Under the pieces are notes generated by a model, which saw only the letters and a list, made by a program, of their open reading frames with translations, ran no database searches and was not told the DNA's origin. The translations under genes were made by a program, and so were the position numbers. Source: Stomoxys calcitrans (Eukaryota; Arthropoda; Insecta; Diptera; Muscidae). From it: 64,000 nt of DNA. The stretch covers positions 22,670,197 to 22,734,196 of the forward strand of contig NC_081553.1 of the NCBI RefSeq assembly GCF_963082655.1. The letters are read 5' to 3'. Shown here one piece after another: positions 11,037 through 22,854 of the stretch; positions within the stretch are counted from its first letter, which is position 1; every line of letters begins with the position of its first letter.

Positions 11037-13200
11037 ACTAAAAGCGTGATAAGTTCGGCAGGGTAGAATCTTAAATACCCTCCACCATGGTTCGCATTTC
11101 TCAAGTTCTTTGGCCGATATCTCTTTATAGGGAAACAAAGGACAATGGATAAGAATTGCTATGCTATTTTAGCTATACCAAGTTCTGAACCGTTTGGGGA
11201 CATACTTGATGGGGCTGTTGGAGACAAAATTAGAATTCATCGTGCAAAATTTCAGCCAAATCGGATACGAATTGCGGCCTATAGTGGCTCAAGATATAAA
11301 ATTGGGTGATCTGGGATATGGGAGCTATATAAGGTTATGGACTGATACAGGCTATATTTAAAGGGTATTTTGAAGGTCAATCAAGAAGTCGGTGTGCAAA
11401 ATATCAGCCAAATCCGATTAGAACTTCTGCCTCTAGAGGCTCACGAAGTATAATCGGGAGATGGGTTTATATTGGAGTTATATCAGGTTATGAACCGATT
11501 AGAACCATACCTGGCACAGTTGTCAAAAGTTAGAACAAACAATTAAAAGCGTGCTTAGTTCAATCGGGCCGAATCTTTTATATCCTCCGCCATGGATCGC
11601 ATTTTTCAAGTTCTTTTCCCGGTGTCTCTTTTTAGGCAAACAAAGTAAAGGAACGGAAAAAAGAAAAGAATTGCTATGCTATTGGAGTTATATAAAGTTA
11701 TGGTCCGATTCAAACTATTGGGTTGCCCAAAAAGTAATTGCGGATTTTTCATATAGTCGGCGTTGACAAATTTTTTCACAGCTTATGACTCTGTAATTGC
11801 ATTCATTCTTCTGTCAGTTATCAGCTGTTACTTTTAGCTTGCTTTAGAAAAAAAGTGTAAAAAAAGTATATTTGATTAAAGTCTTATTAAGTCTTATTAA
11901 AAATGCATTTACTTTCTATTAAAAAATCCGCAATTACTTTTTGGGCAACCAATATAATGGAATGAATGTTGTCAGAAGTCATTGTGTAACATTTCAGCCA
12001 AATCGAATAAGAATCGCTCCCCTTAGGGGCTCAAAATTGAAATAGGAAGATCGTTTCATAGGGGAGGTGTAATTGGCTATAGACCGATTCAGACCACGTA
12101 TGTGGAAGGTCATGGGAGAAGCAGTTGTACAAATCAAATTCACTCAAATCAGATAATAATTGCGTCCTATAGAGGCTCAAGAAGTCAAGATCCCAGATCG
12201 TTTTATATGGCAGGTATATCAGATCATGGACCAATTTGAACCATACTTTGTTGCACAATTTTTGGAAGTCATAAAGAAGCACGTTATGCAAAATTTCAGC
12301 CAAATCGGCTAGGATTTGTGCCCTCCAAAGGTTCAAGGATCAAGACCCCAGATAGGTTTATATGACAGCTATATCAGGTTATGCACCGATTTCACCCATA
12401 CTTGGCACGTTTGTTGGCAATCATTCCAAAACACCTCATGCAAAATTTCAGCCAAATCGGAAAAGAATTGCGTCCTCTAGTGGCTCAAGAAGTCAAGATT
12501 TAAGATCGGTTGATATGGCAGCTACATCAGGTTATGTTCCGATTTGAACCATTCTTGGTCATGACGAAACACGTCGTGCAAAATTTAAGCCATAGGAATT
12601 TCGCCCTCTAGTGGCTCAAGAAGTCAAGATCCCAGATCAGTTTATACTACAGCTATATCAGGTTATGCAACGATTTCAACCATACTTAGCACAGTTGTTG
12701 GAAGCCATAACACAGCATTCAAAATTTCAACCAAGTCGGATACAAATTGCGCCCTATATTGGCTCAAGAAGTCAAGACCCAAGATCGGTTTATATGGCAG
12801 CTATTTCAGGTTATGATCCTATTTGAATCATACACAGTTGTTGGAAGTGATACAGTTGTTGGAAGTGATACCAAAATTTCAGTCGAATCGGGCCAGTATT
12901 GCGCCCTCTAGAGGCTCAAGAAGTCAAGACCCAAAATCGGTATATATGGCAGCTATTTCAAGCATGGACCGACTTATCCCATTTACAATCTCAACCGCCC
13001 GACACCTATAACAAGTATTTGTGCAAAATATGAAGCGGCTAGCTTTACTCCTTCGATATTTAGCGTGTTTTCGACCGTTAGACGGACGGACGGGCATGGC
13101 TAGATCGACATAAAATGTCATGACGATCAAGAATTCATATACATTATTGGGTTTGAGACGAAAATTTCGAGGAGGACCCATCCTATGGTGGAGGGTATAC
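11037..13200 (-). mobile_element. HINE complex with two 3' termini (family 1)
   Basis: Two degenerate 3' termini (AAAAGCGTG followed by a hairpin remnant and CCTCC(A/G)CCATGG) occur at about 11037 and 11541. Family 1 core units follow, with ATATGGCAGCTATATCAGG motifs. A minus-strand 5' block lies at 13020-13200 (GGTGGAGGGTATAC, AGACGGACGGACGGGC, ATGGCTAGATCGACATAAA). A mariner MITE interrupts it at 11718-11952. Confidence 0.65.
11718..11952. mobile_element. Mariner-type MITE, 235 bp
   Basis: Its terminal inverted repeats are about 31-32 bp: TTGGGTTGCCCAAAAAGTAA running into TTGCGGATTTTT on the left, and the complementary end finishing TTTTTGGGCAACCAA on the right (one G missing). TA dinucleotides flank both sides (11716-11717 and 11953-11954), the mariner target duplication. 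There is no transposase frame. It sits within HINE core sequence, so it inserted after the HINE. Confidence 0.88.
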
Positions 13201-13895
13201 AAATTTCATGAACAATTTCAGCCAAATCGGATAATAATTGCGCTCTCTATAGGCTCAAGAAGTCAAGATCCTAAAACGATTTATATGGAAGCTATATCAG
13301 GTTATGAACCGATTTTAACCGTACTTTGCAAAGTTGTGGATGGTCCAACCAAAACACTTCGTGCAAAATTTCGATAAAAATTCGATACAAATTGCGCCCT
13401 CTAACGACTCTAGAAGTCAAGATCCGAGATCGGTTTATATAGGAGCTATATCAGGTTATACATTTAAAGTCGATTTTGCCATGTCCGTGTGTCCAAAGCG
13501 CGCTATCTTTGGAAGAGGTAGAGGTATTCACTTGAACTTTTGCACAAATATATTCTACTAATCGTTCAGCTAAGATCGGTTGGGGTTGTAAATGAGTCAT
13601 ATCGATTCATGTTTTGGTATAGATGGCATGCAAACCGATCTCGTATCTCGACTTCTTTATCGTCTAGAGGGCGCAATTCGCTGATATTTTGCACAATGAC
13701 TTCTTTATATCTCTGGCAATATCCGTCATAACATTTAAAGTCGATCTTGCCATGTCCGTGTGTCCAAGGCGCGCTATTTTTGGAAGGGGGTAAAGATAGT
13801 CAATTGAAATTTTGCAAAAATATATTCTACTAATCGTTCAACTAAGGTCGGTTGCTATTTTAAATGGGTCATATCGGTCCATGTTTTGGTATAGA
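13201..13895. mobile_element. Rearranged HINE fragments in mixed orientation
   Basis: Minus-oriented family 1 core sequence (13201-13460) is followed by two plus-oriented 5' blocks. Each reads AAAGTCGAT(T/C)TTGCCATGTCCGTGTGTCC, beginning near 13465 and 13738. Both continue through ATATTCTACTAATCGTTCA. The second runs straight into minus-oriented family 2 core at about 13895. This is a patchwork produced by several events. Confidence 0.55.
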
Positions 13896-14804
13896 TATCT
13901 ATATGGCAGCTATATCCAAATCTGGACCGATTTCGACTAAGTTGCAGATACATGTCGAAGAGCCTAACACAACTCACTGTCCCAAATATCGGCGAAATCG
14001 GACAATAAATTCGCCTTTTATGGCCCCAAAACCTTAAATCAAAAGATCGGTCTACATTGCAGCTATATCCAAATCTGGACCGATCTGAGCCAAATTAAAA
14101 ATTAATATCGAAAGTTTTATCACAACTCTCCGTCCCAAATTTCGGCGACATCGGACAATAAATGCGATTTTTATGGGCTCAAAACGTTAAATCGAGAGAT
14201 CGGTCTATATGGCAGCTATATTCAAATCTGGGCCGATCTGGGCCAAATTGACAAAGGATGTCGAAGGGCCTAAGACAACTCATTGTCCCAAATTTGAGCA
14301 AAATCGGATAATAAATGTGGCTTTTATGGGTCTAAGACCCTAAATCGGAGGATCGGTCTATATGGCAGCTATATCCAAATCTGGACCGATCTGAGCCAAA
14401 TTGACGGAGGATGTTGGGGGGTCCAACACAACTCACTGTCCCAATTTTCAGCAAAATCGGATATTAAATGTGGCTTTTATGGGTCTGAGACCCTTAATCG
14501 GCGGATCGGTCTATATGGGGGCTATATCAAGATATAGTCCGATTTGGCCCATCTTCGAACTTAACCTGCTTGTGAACAAAAAAAAAAAATCTGTGCAAAG
14601 TTTCAGCTCAATATCTCAATTTTTGAAGACTGTAGCGTGATTTCAACAGACAGACGGACGGACATGTCTAGATCGTCTTAGATTTTTTCGCTGATCAAGA
14701 ATATATATACTTTATAGGGTCGGAAATGGATATTTCGATGTGTTGCAAACGGAATGACAAAATGAATATACCCCCATCCGTCGGTGGTGGGTATAAAAAA
14801 AATT
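13896..14804 (-). mobile_element. HINE (family 2 core with 5' end)
   Basis: The core units contain ATATGGCAGCTATATCCAAA and ATCGGATAATAAATGTGGC. The 5' end on the minus strand lies at 14640-14800, with AGACAGACGGACGGACATG, a TTCTTGATCAGC block (minus strand: GCTGATCAAGAATATATATA on plus) and CCCCCATCCGTCGGTGGTGG then GTATAAAAA. The 3' hairpin is absent. Confidence 0.68.
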
Positions 14805-14805
14805 A

Positions 14806-16720
14806 AGATAGGAATCCCGTGCTACTTACAAAATCTTTAATTGTTTTCAATACCACTCCCCTAAGTTGCTTCATGTCTGGTATTGTGTCCCCACCTAAGT
14901 GCCGGTACCTGTTAGACGCGAAATCCTATCAATGACAAACGAAATGCTCCAACGTCTCATCATCTTCCCCTCATGCCCTACACAAGCTATCACTTGCAGC
15001 ACCAATTTTTCATAAGTGAGCTCGTAGTCCTTTGTGTCCCATAATGATACCAATAGCTATACTGACCTCCTTCTTACTTCCTTTCAGTAATAGCCTCGTC
15101 CTTTCACTCTGGATCCCCGCCATAGGATTTTCGCCAACCTACCGAGCGTTTCGCTGTTCCACAATGTTGCTTGCGCATTCATCACCCACTCCCTTAACTT
15201 GGACTGCGTCGACCCAAAAGTCTTCGGGTTAACCAAGTTTATAGACGGCAGTCCTCTGGCCTTTCCCGCCAAATTGTCTGCCATTTCATTTCCTCTTACT
15301 CCACTATGGCCCGGCACTCAAACGATGCGTATTTTGCTATCTTCAGAGAAGGCGTTAATCTCCTTCTTAAACTGCAAGACTGTTCGTGACGTTAACGTCT
15401 TCGTGGTTATTGCCCTTGTGGCCATTTTACTGTTTGTAAATATGTTCACACTCGACGTCCTTGCGTGAACACCACACCACCTCATGCATTCCGTGATCGC
15501 CCGGATCTCTGTCTGCGAAACCATTTTATGGTCAGGCAGTCTAAAATAGTCCCTGGGTTCTCAATGTAGACCCCCAGGCCCACTCTGTCCTCAACATGAT
15601 CTTCCAGATAGCAATACTAGGGTCCCTTCAATTCAAGACTTTCCTTCCTTCTAGGTTTCCTATTGTCTCCTCGATTATACCTTGAGGGTATGAGCTGCTC
15701 CCATTCTCAATCCATTCTTTCATTGCCTTAAATCTCATAGCCGAACTTGCTGCCTCACATTTAATCTGTATTTCATGGGTCGGATATCTAGAATAGTCTC
15801 CAGTGCCCTAGTAGGTGAGGTCCTCATCGCTCCGCCTATTCCGAGACAACATGTTCTCTGAACCTGTGGTATGGTCCTTATGATGCACTTTTTCTCCATA
15901 GCAGTCCACCAACCTACTGAACCGTAAGTAAGTATTGGTCTTATCACACTTATGTAGAGCCATTGGTCTATCCTCGTATTCAGGCCCCATTTCGAGCCTA
16001 CGGCCCATCTACACAGTGCCCAACATCTGTGAGCCTTCTCAGTACGCTCCTGAATGTGACACTTCCAATTAAGTTTCCCATCCAAGATCATTCCATCCAA
16101 GATTGACTTTGTAAGATATCGAAATCGTTTTATTGAGGAAACGTGGTAAGTCAAATTGGTCCACCTTCGTTTTTCTCTCGTGAACAAGCCCCCCTGGGTC
16201 TAGCCCAGTCATATGTCATATGCAGGACCTTTTGGCCCTTCTGAATAGCTGGTTCGGATCCATACCCCTAAGAAGTATTATAACAACGTCTATATAGCAG
16301 ACGGGTTCAAATCCCTCCTCAGTCAGCATCCATAGTGGGTTATTTATGTTGGTCACCCAAAGGAGTGGCGATAAAATGCCCCCCTGCGGCTTGCCGCAAT
16401 TTAGCCATATGCAAGACATTTTTGGCCCTTCTACATAGCTGATATGGATCCTTACACCTTAGAAGTATTTATTATAACATCGTCTGCATAGCGACAGCTT
16501 CAAATCTCTTCTCAGTCGACGTCCGTAATAGGTCAATTATGATGGTCACCCAGAGGAGTGCCGATAAAATGCCCCCTGTAGCGTGCCACTTTCTCCCTTA
16601 TATTTATGTCATGAAAGCCGCATTTTATCCAACTATTCCATAGCATATGGTTTATCCAGGCTCTAAGGAGCCGGTCCACCCGGTATTGGTCTAAGGATTG
16701 GATCAGAGTGTTGTATTAAA
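14806..16720 (-). mobile_element. Degenerate LINE: reverse transcriptase, RNase H and C-terminal zinc-knuckle region
   Basis: On the minus strand, RT comes first. WINHMLWNSWIKCGF is near 16650, the RT box GKPQGGILSPLLW near 16390 and a catalytic-box remnant CYIDV near 16290. Then come LDGKLNWKCHIQERTEKAH and RPILTYG (15735-16187), and RNase H with TNSKMATRAI and PGHSGVRGNEMADNLAGKA (15090-15520). A cysteine-poor remnant of the CRxCGEDDETLEHFVCH knuckle lies near 14960. RNase H after RT points to the I/LOA/R1 group; that placement is from family knowledge. A TGG-to-TGA change precedes the PGHSG motif, and there are several frameshifts, so it is dead. The RT box region is duplicated (next entry). 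The 5' end, with the endonuclease, is missing. Confidence 0.85.
16203..16600 (-). repeat. Tandem duplication of the RT catalytic box inside the LINE
   Basis: Two roughly 190-bp segments (about 16203-16393 and 16394-16600) align to each other. Both contain CATATGCA(G/A)GAC, TTTTGGCCCTTCT, GGTCACCCA(A/G)AGGAGTG and CGATAAAATGCCCCC. The right copy still encodes YADDVIINT; the left has YIDVVIILL. A segmental duplication within a dead LINE is the simplest reading. Confidence 0.75.
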
Positions 16721-17049
16721 AATTTGAAAAAAAAAAACGTTCATTAATCGCCCAAACGGGGTGATACGGGGTGATCTTCCACATTATAAAATTGGTAAAA
16801 AATTCTATATCATGTCTAATTTTCTAACCGAATGACCGGTTACAGTTAATAGCATTAAAACACTCTATGTCTACATGTGCGTGTGTGTGTGTGTGTGTGC
16901 CTTCATGTTCCATCAACGTTTGTGTGCATGCATGTAGTAGTGTGTCTCTAGTTATGTCAAGGGAAACGGAAACTAAGCATTTGCTGACAGAGTAACAGTA
17001 ACACTAACACCAGCTGCTGCAGCAACTGCAAAGAATTTGGCCAACTTAC
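16721..17049. other. Intronic DNA with a GT microsatellite
   Basis: A (TG)n run lies at about 16879-16899. The remainder is non-coding sequence downstream of the last visible exon donor. Confidence 0.5.
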
Positions 17050-17185
17050 ATGCCACACGTATGACTCGTTTATCTTCGATGGCGCCACCAGAAAAACGTA
17101 TATTCGATGCACGACATGTCAGCTCAGCGTTATCATTCTCCGAAGTTACCTTTAATGTCAAAATGCTGGTTGTTTTGTTGGCATC
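17050..17185 (-). CDS. Exon: second half of Ig domain 3, sidestep-family receptor (last exon in window)
   Basis: This 136-bp exon follows a TTTTGCAG acceptor and ends at a GTAAGT donor. It enters in phase 0 and encodes DANKTTSILTLKV, then NDNAELTCRASN, then GAIEDKRVIRVA. It completes Ig domain 3 with the cysteine in LTCR and has an NKT glycosylation sequon. It exits in phase 1. No stop codon precedes the donor and the family continues with more Ig and FNIII domains. I found no further exon in the 17 kb to the left, so the next one should lie beyond position 1. Confidence 0.93.
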
Positions 17186-17401
17186 CTGCAAAATACAAAA
17201 AAAAAAAAAATAGAAAAATAGTAAACCTCAATGTTAGCAGAGTGTTGGGCGATAGATAGAGCTAAAGGTAAGGCAAAAACACAAAATCTTGCCAACCAAC
17301 CAAACAGCCAGTCAACATATGTGTGTGTGCGCCGGTCTGACAACACAAAAAGGAAATACAACATTTTTTTGCTTACTCTCTTTTAAGGTTTACATACATA
17401 C

Positions 17402-17562
17402 CTCTCTCACTATAACCTCTGGATTACGTATGGGCTCACCATCCATGAGCCAAGTGATTTTGGCGGGCGGATGTGAACCTACCGACTCACAACGCAATGG
17501 CACAGGATGTCCTGCGGTCAGCAAATCATTTGGTGTTATAATTTTCACTTTTAATGGTTTCA
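17402..17562 (-). CDS. Exon: first half of Ig domain 3, sidestep-family receptor
   Basis: This 161-bp exon follows a TTTTTGCAG acceptor and ends at a GTATGT donor. It reads LKPLKVKIITPNDLL, then AGHPVPLRCESVGS, then HPPAKITWLMDGEPI, ending EVIVRE. The first domain-3 cysteine is in LRCE and the tryptophan in TWLMDG, followed by an acidic-glycine turn. It exits in phase 0. The opposite strand is also open across this exon, but that reading frame has no domain features. Confidence 0.94.
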
Positions 17563-17692
17563 CTGCAAAAACACACAAAGAGAGAAAGAGCGAAGGAAAT
17601 ACGGTAAGAAAGAAGACAAAAGAGATGCCATGCCAGTACGAGTTGCGAAAACCCATTTCCTTCTCAATCAGCAATGAATGTGAAATACTTAC

Positions 17693-17905
17693 AATAGACC
17701 TGCAGCGAGACCTCTTTGACAACTGGCTCTATCAGTTTGGTGCCTTGAGCTCGGCATTGGATTTTCGTGCCGTAGTATTCTCTAGGTGTTGTGCCTATTA
17801 GCAATTGGTTGACTATGACGGTGGCTCCCTCTTCCACTGATGTATGGCTGGTACCAATTAATTCCGTATCACCTTTCCACCACGTTACCTTTGGTGGGGG
17901 ACGTC
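17693..17905 (-). CDS. Exon: Ig domain 2 body, sidestep-family receptor
   Basis: This 213-bp exon starts after a GCCTTCAG acceptor and ends at GTAAGT. It completes the glycine codon begun upstream and reads GRPPPKVTWWKGD, then a hydrophobic ATVIVNQLLIG strand, then YYGTKIQCRAQG, ending KEVSLQVY. It carries the domain tryptophans (TWW) and the second cysteine (IQCR). Family comparison places it directly after the exon at 27.7 kb despite the 9.7-kb intron. It exits in phase 1. A 130-bp intron, short enough for intron definition, separates it from the next exon. Confidence 0.94.
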
Positions 17906-18700
17906 CTGAAGGCGCAGAGAAATGAAATGAAAGAAATTTCATGAATATTACATGCTGGCCAATTCTGTCCATAAGATGAACAGCAGAAAATAAAACAAAA
18001 ATTGCATTTCATTAAAGTCATTGTCAATTTGATTTTTATTTGATTAAGTAGATATTGGAATAAAGCAAGGAACGAAAGTGAGTTGGGGTTCGCAGAACAG
18101 GAATCTTTTTAATAGAGTTGGGAAAAGACAGAATAAACGAATGACACACATTTTCTGTTGCTAAAGGTTTATCTAGAATCTTGATGGCAGTGCGTTTGAC
18201 TCCATGGGAAATGAAAGTTCGGAGAAGGCAATCAACGACTTGTGTCAACTGTAAAGAATCCAATATTTAATATTAATACAATATAAGGGATCAAGGATCT
18301 GGGGGCCCCAAAACCCCCAACAGGACAGGTAGGCCGATCGGCACAGCTCAGGACTTAAATGAAAGGTTTTTGAAGCTAAATTATGAAGCGGAAAACAAAT
18401 TTGGCACTGAAGGTTTGGGGGACTGCCGCAACCCAAAACTGGAATCAAATGTAGAGCGCAAATCGGATATTAATATTTGATCCCAATATTTGAGGGGCCA
18501 CCCATTTAGGCGGGCAAAGGGTCATGGTATACTATTTTGAAGCACTCCGTCCCAGTTTTTTCTTCATGAACCACAATACTAGTGCGATTTGGTTCAACTT
18601 TGGTCCAACAACCGCACCAAGGCAAGTCCACAAGTAGACATAGTTCCCTCATAAAGTGTCAAATGACATCCTGAGTTGCTGAAAACTAAATCATTCATTA
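17906..18700. other. Intronic DNA, partly diverged repeat (family 4-like)
   Basis: The segment about 18240-18600 has GGGGCCCCAAAACCCCC, ATGAAAGGTTTTTGAAG and GGGGCCACCC motifs like the family 4 repeats at 30.1-31.5 and 45.2-47.4 kb. The rest is plain intron. No exon was found. Confidence 0.45.
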
Positions 18701-18884
18701 TATCCTACACCACTACTGTGGCACAGGGTATTATAAGTTTGTGAATTAGTTTGTAACACCCAAAAAGAAGAGAGATAGAGCCAATGATAAGTAAACCGAT
18801 CGACTCAGAATCACTTTCTGATTCGATTTAGCTATGTCTGTCTGCTTGTCTGTCTGTCAGTTAGTCTGTCTGTCTTGTCTGTCT

Positions 18885-19284
18885 GTCAGTCAGTCAGTCA
18901 GTCAGTCAGTCAGTCAGTCAGTCAGTCAGTCAGTCAGTCAGTCAGTCAGTCAGTCAGTCAGTCAGTCAGTCAGTCAGTCAGTCAGTCAGTCAGTCAGTCA
19001 GTCAGTCAGTCAGTCAGTCAGTCAGTCAGTCAGTCAGTCAGTCAGTCAGTCAGTCAGTCAGTCAGTCAGTCAGTCAGTCAGTCAGTCAGTCAGTCAGTCA
19101 GTCAGTCAGTCAGTCAGTCAGTCAGTCAGTCAGTCAGTCAGTCAGTCAGTCAGTCAGTCAGTCAGTCAGTCAGTCAGTCAGTCAGTCAGTCAGTCAGTCA
19201 GTCAGTCAGTCAGTCAGTCAGTCAGTCAGCCAGTCAGACAGTCAGACAGTCAGTCAGTCAGACAGTCAGTCAGTCAGTCAGTCA
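18885..19284 (+). repeat. (GTCA)n microsatellite, about 86 perfect units
   Basis: The tetranucleotide is uninterrupted from about 18885 to 19229 and degenerates through GACA variants to 19284. It follows CTGTCTGTC, the normal HINE microsatellite, so it appears to be an expansion of that block. The serine/glutamine/valine frames across it are artefacts. Confidence 0.95.
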
Positions 19285-20076
19285 AAAACCAGCCCATATT
19301 ATCATTCTTACCAATTCTGACAATATGGGTATCAAATTAAAGTGTCGAGGGTTCCGCCCAAACCTAAAAACCGCCCAATAATGACATATTTACCGATTGG
19401 GCCAATATGGGTATCAAATGGAAGGTAATTGAAAGGAGAGTACGAAACTTATATACAAATTTGAGCTCAAGTCCTAGGGGAAAAGCCACTGAATTTGTGT
19501 TTGTTTGTTGGTTTTTTTTTTTTTTTGTTTGTTCTGTATAGACTTAAAAACAGTTGAACCGATTATCTTGAAATTTTCACAGATTGTGTAGGTTGGTCTG
19601 GAAGGTAACATAGGCTATATAATTTTTTGATATCTGTCTGTCTGTCCGTCTATCCATGTTAATTTGTGTACAGACAGGTCGCAATTTTTATCCGATCGTC
19701 CTCAAATTTAGTATAGGCCCGTTTTTCGGCCTAGAGACGAAGCCTATTGAAAAATATCGGTTCAGATTTGGATAAAGCTCCCATATATATGTTCGTCCGA
19801 TTTGCGGCAAAACTGCAATAAAATGGTCATTTGTTGACAGATTTTCTCGAAATTTGGCAGAAGGGATTTTCTTACGACTATCAACATTACTGTTGAATTT
19901 CATGGAAATCGGTTAAGATTTAGATATAGCTCTTATATATATATCGCCCGATTTTCACTCCTAGAGTCACAGCAAGCGCATTTATTAACCAATCTTCCCA
20001 AAATGTTGTACAGCGGTTTCCCCGACGACTACCACAATATCTGAGAAGTTTGCTCCAAATCATTTCAGATTTAGGT

Positions 20077-20386
20077 ATTGCAAATTTTGCCCATGAACAT
20101 TCCACTAAGGAACAGGGGCAAACTTTTCACATATCAATGAGTGCAGTCCGATTCAAGTTTAAGCTCAATGATAAGGGGCCTCCTTTTTATAGCCGAGTCC
20201 GAACGGCGAGCCGCAGTGCGACACCTCTTTATAGAGAAGTTTTACATGGCATAGTACCTCACAAATGTCGCCAGCATTCGGAGGGGAAAACCACAGGTGA
20301 ACATTTTTTTCCGATGGTCTCGCCAGGATTCGAACCCAGGCGTTCAGCGTCATAGGCGGACATGCTAACCTCTGCGCTACGGTGGC
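20077..20386 (-). mobile_element. tRNA-derived SINE, copy 3 (nested in HINE)
   Basis: The tRNA head on the minus strand is at 20320-20386, with GCCACCGTAGCGCAGAGGTT and B box GGGTTCGAATCC. The body runs to GGCAAAATTTGCAAT at the left. It divides a family 3 HINE unit: AGATTTAGGTAT lies to the left and CTCCCATATATATGTTCG to the right. Confidence 0.8.
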
Positions 20387-20856
20387 TCCCATATATATGT
20401 TCGTCCGATTTTGAGAAATATTCCAAGAAAATGCTAATTTTTTAACCGATTCTCTCGAAATTTTGCAGGATTTTCTTATCACTCTCTATCTTTCTGGTGA
20501 ATTTCATAGAAATCGGCCCAGATTTTTAATATAGATTTTCACCCCAAGAGCCACTGCAAGCGCATTGTTTGATCTATCTCGACAACTACCTCGATATCTG
20601 AAAACGTTTGCTAGAAATCGGTTCAGAATTAGATATAGCTCCCATATATATGTGCGTCAGATTTTGGCTTATTTGCAATAATGGTGTCATTTGTCAACCG
20701 CAGTTATTATAGTTTGAACATATTTGCTCGCCGAGGTCCATCAAAATTGGTTCTGCATTCGATATAGCTCGCACATTGTACTTATAGGGTAGGTGTAGGG
20801 TATTATACAGTTGGCATCGCCCGACTTTTGTCCTTCCTTATTGGTTTTAGCTATTA

Positions 20857-21410
20857 ATGCCCATTTAATTATTTTAATGCAATTTTTCCAAAAGTAACCT
20901 TCAATTGATACAGCAACAAATGGCATAAATTTAATGGAAAATTTTTAATTGTTCAATGAACTTATATTTGCACAAAATAAACACTCAAATTTAAGTGTAA
21001 ATTGTTTAATCAATTATTAGCTTACGGCATAACCCTTTCTATGAATGGAATCATTCTAAAATTCAGCATTCTAACCCAACGACTCCGCTAATAGAGCGAT
21101 AAGCCAATATTTGTTCGTTACACAGCCATAATAATTGAATTTAATGGCATGGGAAAGCAAATGCTATTGATTGACAGGACACAGACAGAATGAGCCAAAT
21201 GATTCCCATTCGGCATTATCTACCTGCAAAACACAAGGGCTGCTACATTCCAGATCAGTGTAGTTGCAATCCTTTATCATCTCCATCACTAAGACAAAAG
21301 AAATCGAATTGAAAAACAAGTAAAGTCCAGCACCAAGCTTAGTTGGGCAGAATTTTGGAAACCCCATCACAATGAATATGCAGTTAAAACTGGTTAAGTG
21401 AAGCTATAAC
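20857..21410. other. Intronic single-copy DNA, no gene seen
   Basis: AT-rich sequence without recognisable coding, RNA or repeat features on either strand. Confidence 0.45.
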
Positions 21411-22854
21411 AAGAAAAAGGGTGCTACGTTCGGCCGGAGCGAATCTTATATACCCTCCACCATGGATCGCATTTGCCGAGTTGTTTTCCCGGTATCTCTT
21501 TTTGGCCCAACAAAGAATAAAAGTAAATAATTGCCATGCTATTGGAGTTATGTCAAGTTATATTCGGCCCATAATCGAATTGAATGTTGGAGACCATAGT
21601 AAAAGTCTTTGTATAAAAACTCAGCCAATTCAAATTAGTATTGGGCCCTTTAGGGGCTCAAGAGGTAAAATAGGCAGATAGGCTTATGCGGGAGTTGTAT
21701 CAGGCTATAGACCGATTCAGACCGTATTTGACACATATGTTGAAGCTCATAAGAGAATCCGTTCTACGAAATGTCACCCTCATCGAATAATAATTGCGCC
21801 CTATATAGGCTCAAGAAGTCAGGATTCCAGATCGGTTTATATGACAGCTATTTCAGGTTTTGGACCGATTTAAACCATACTTAGAACAGTTAATGGAAGT
21901 CATAACAAAACAAATAATGCAAAATTTCAATCAAATCCGATAGGAATTGCGTCTTCTAGTGCCTCAGGAAGTCAAAATCTCAGATCGGTTTACATGGCAA
22001 CTTAATCAGCTTATGAACCGATTGAAGCCATACTTAGCACAGTTGTTGGAAGTCACAACGAAACACATTATGCAATATTTCAACCAAATCGGATAGGAAT
22101 TGCGCTCCCTAGTGGCTCAAAAAGTCAAGATCCCATATCGGTTTATATGGCAGCTATATCAGGTTATGGACCATACTTAGCACAGTTGTTGGAAGTCACT
22201 ACGAAACACGTCATAAAAAATGTCAACCAAATCGGATAAGAATTGCGCCCTCTAGTGGCTCAATAAGTCAAGATCCCAGATCGGTTTATATGGCAGGTAT
22301 ATCAGGTTATGAACCGATTTAAACCATACTTAGAACAGTTGATAGAAGTCACAACTAAACATGTCATGCAAAATTCCAGCCAATTCTTGTAAGAATTGCG
22401 CCCTCTAGTGGCTCAAAAAGTCAAGATCCCAGATGGGTTTATATGGTAGCTATATTAAAACATAGACCGATTTGGACTATATTTAGGACAGCTCGTGGAA
22501 GTCATAACAAAATACATCATGCACAATTTCAGCCAAATCTGATAAGAATTGCGCCCTCTAGTGGCTCAATAAGTCAAGATCCCAGATCGGTTTATATGGC
22601 AGCTATATCAGGTTCTATACCGATCTAAGCCATACTTAGCACAATTGTTGGAAGTCATAACGGAACACGTCATGCAATATTTCAGCCATGTCGGATAAGA
22701 ATTGGCTCATGAAGATCGGTTTTAATGGCAGGTATATCAAAACATGGACCGAAATGGTCCATTTACAATCCCAACCGACCTACGCTAATAAGAAGTGTTT
22801 GTGCAAAATTTCAATCGGCTAGCTTTACTCCTTCGAAAATTAGCGTGCTTTCGA
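21411..22854 (-). mobile_element. HINE (family 1), 3' terminus and core
   Basis: The 3' end AACAAGAAAAAGGGTGC, a degenerate GGCCGGAGCG hairpin and TATACCCTCCACCATGG lie at 21411-21466. Family 1 units then repeat ATATGGCAGCTATATCAGG and GCGCCCTCTAGTGGCTC up to about 22740. The 5' leader GGCTAGCTTTACTCCTTCG at 22818-22836 runs into the GACG array. Confidence 0.7.

Larger units (their letters stand above)
18701..20856 (+). mobile_element. HINE variant (family 3) with expanded GTCA array and nested SINE
   Basis: It starts TATCCTACACCACTACTGTG then GCACAGGGTATTATAAG. It ends GTAGGTGTAGGGTATTATAC, a GGCATCGCCCGACTTTTGT block and CCTTCCTTATTGGTTTT. This is a DINE-like end pair with TA-rich inverted GGGTATTATA motifs. 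The usual GTCY microsatellite has become a 345-bp pure GTCA array. The core units after 19690 carry GATATAGCTCCCATATATAT and TTCGTCCGATTTGC. A SINE lies at 20077-20386. Confidence 0.65.

Noticed and set aside
17289..17801. 170-codon plus-strand frame
   Set aside because: It is antisense to two well-supported Ig exons and the intron between them.
18834..19381. Two overlapping 168-codon S/Q/V frames
   Set aside because: Direct translation of (GTCA)n.
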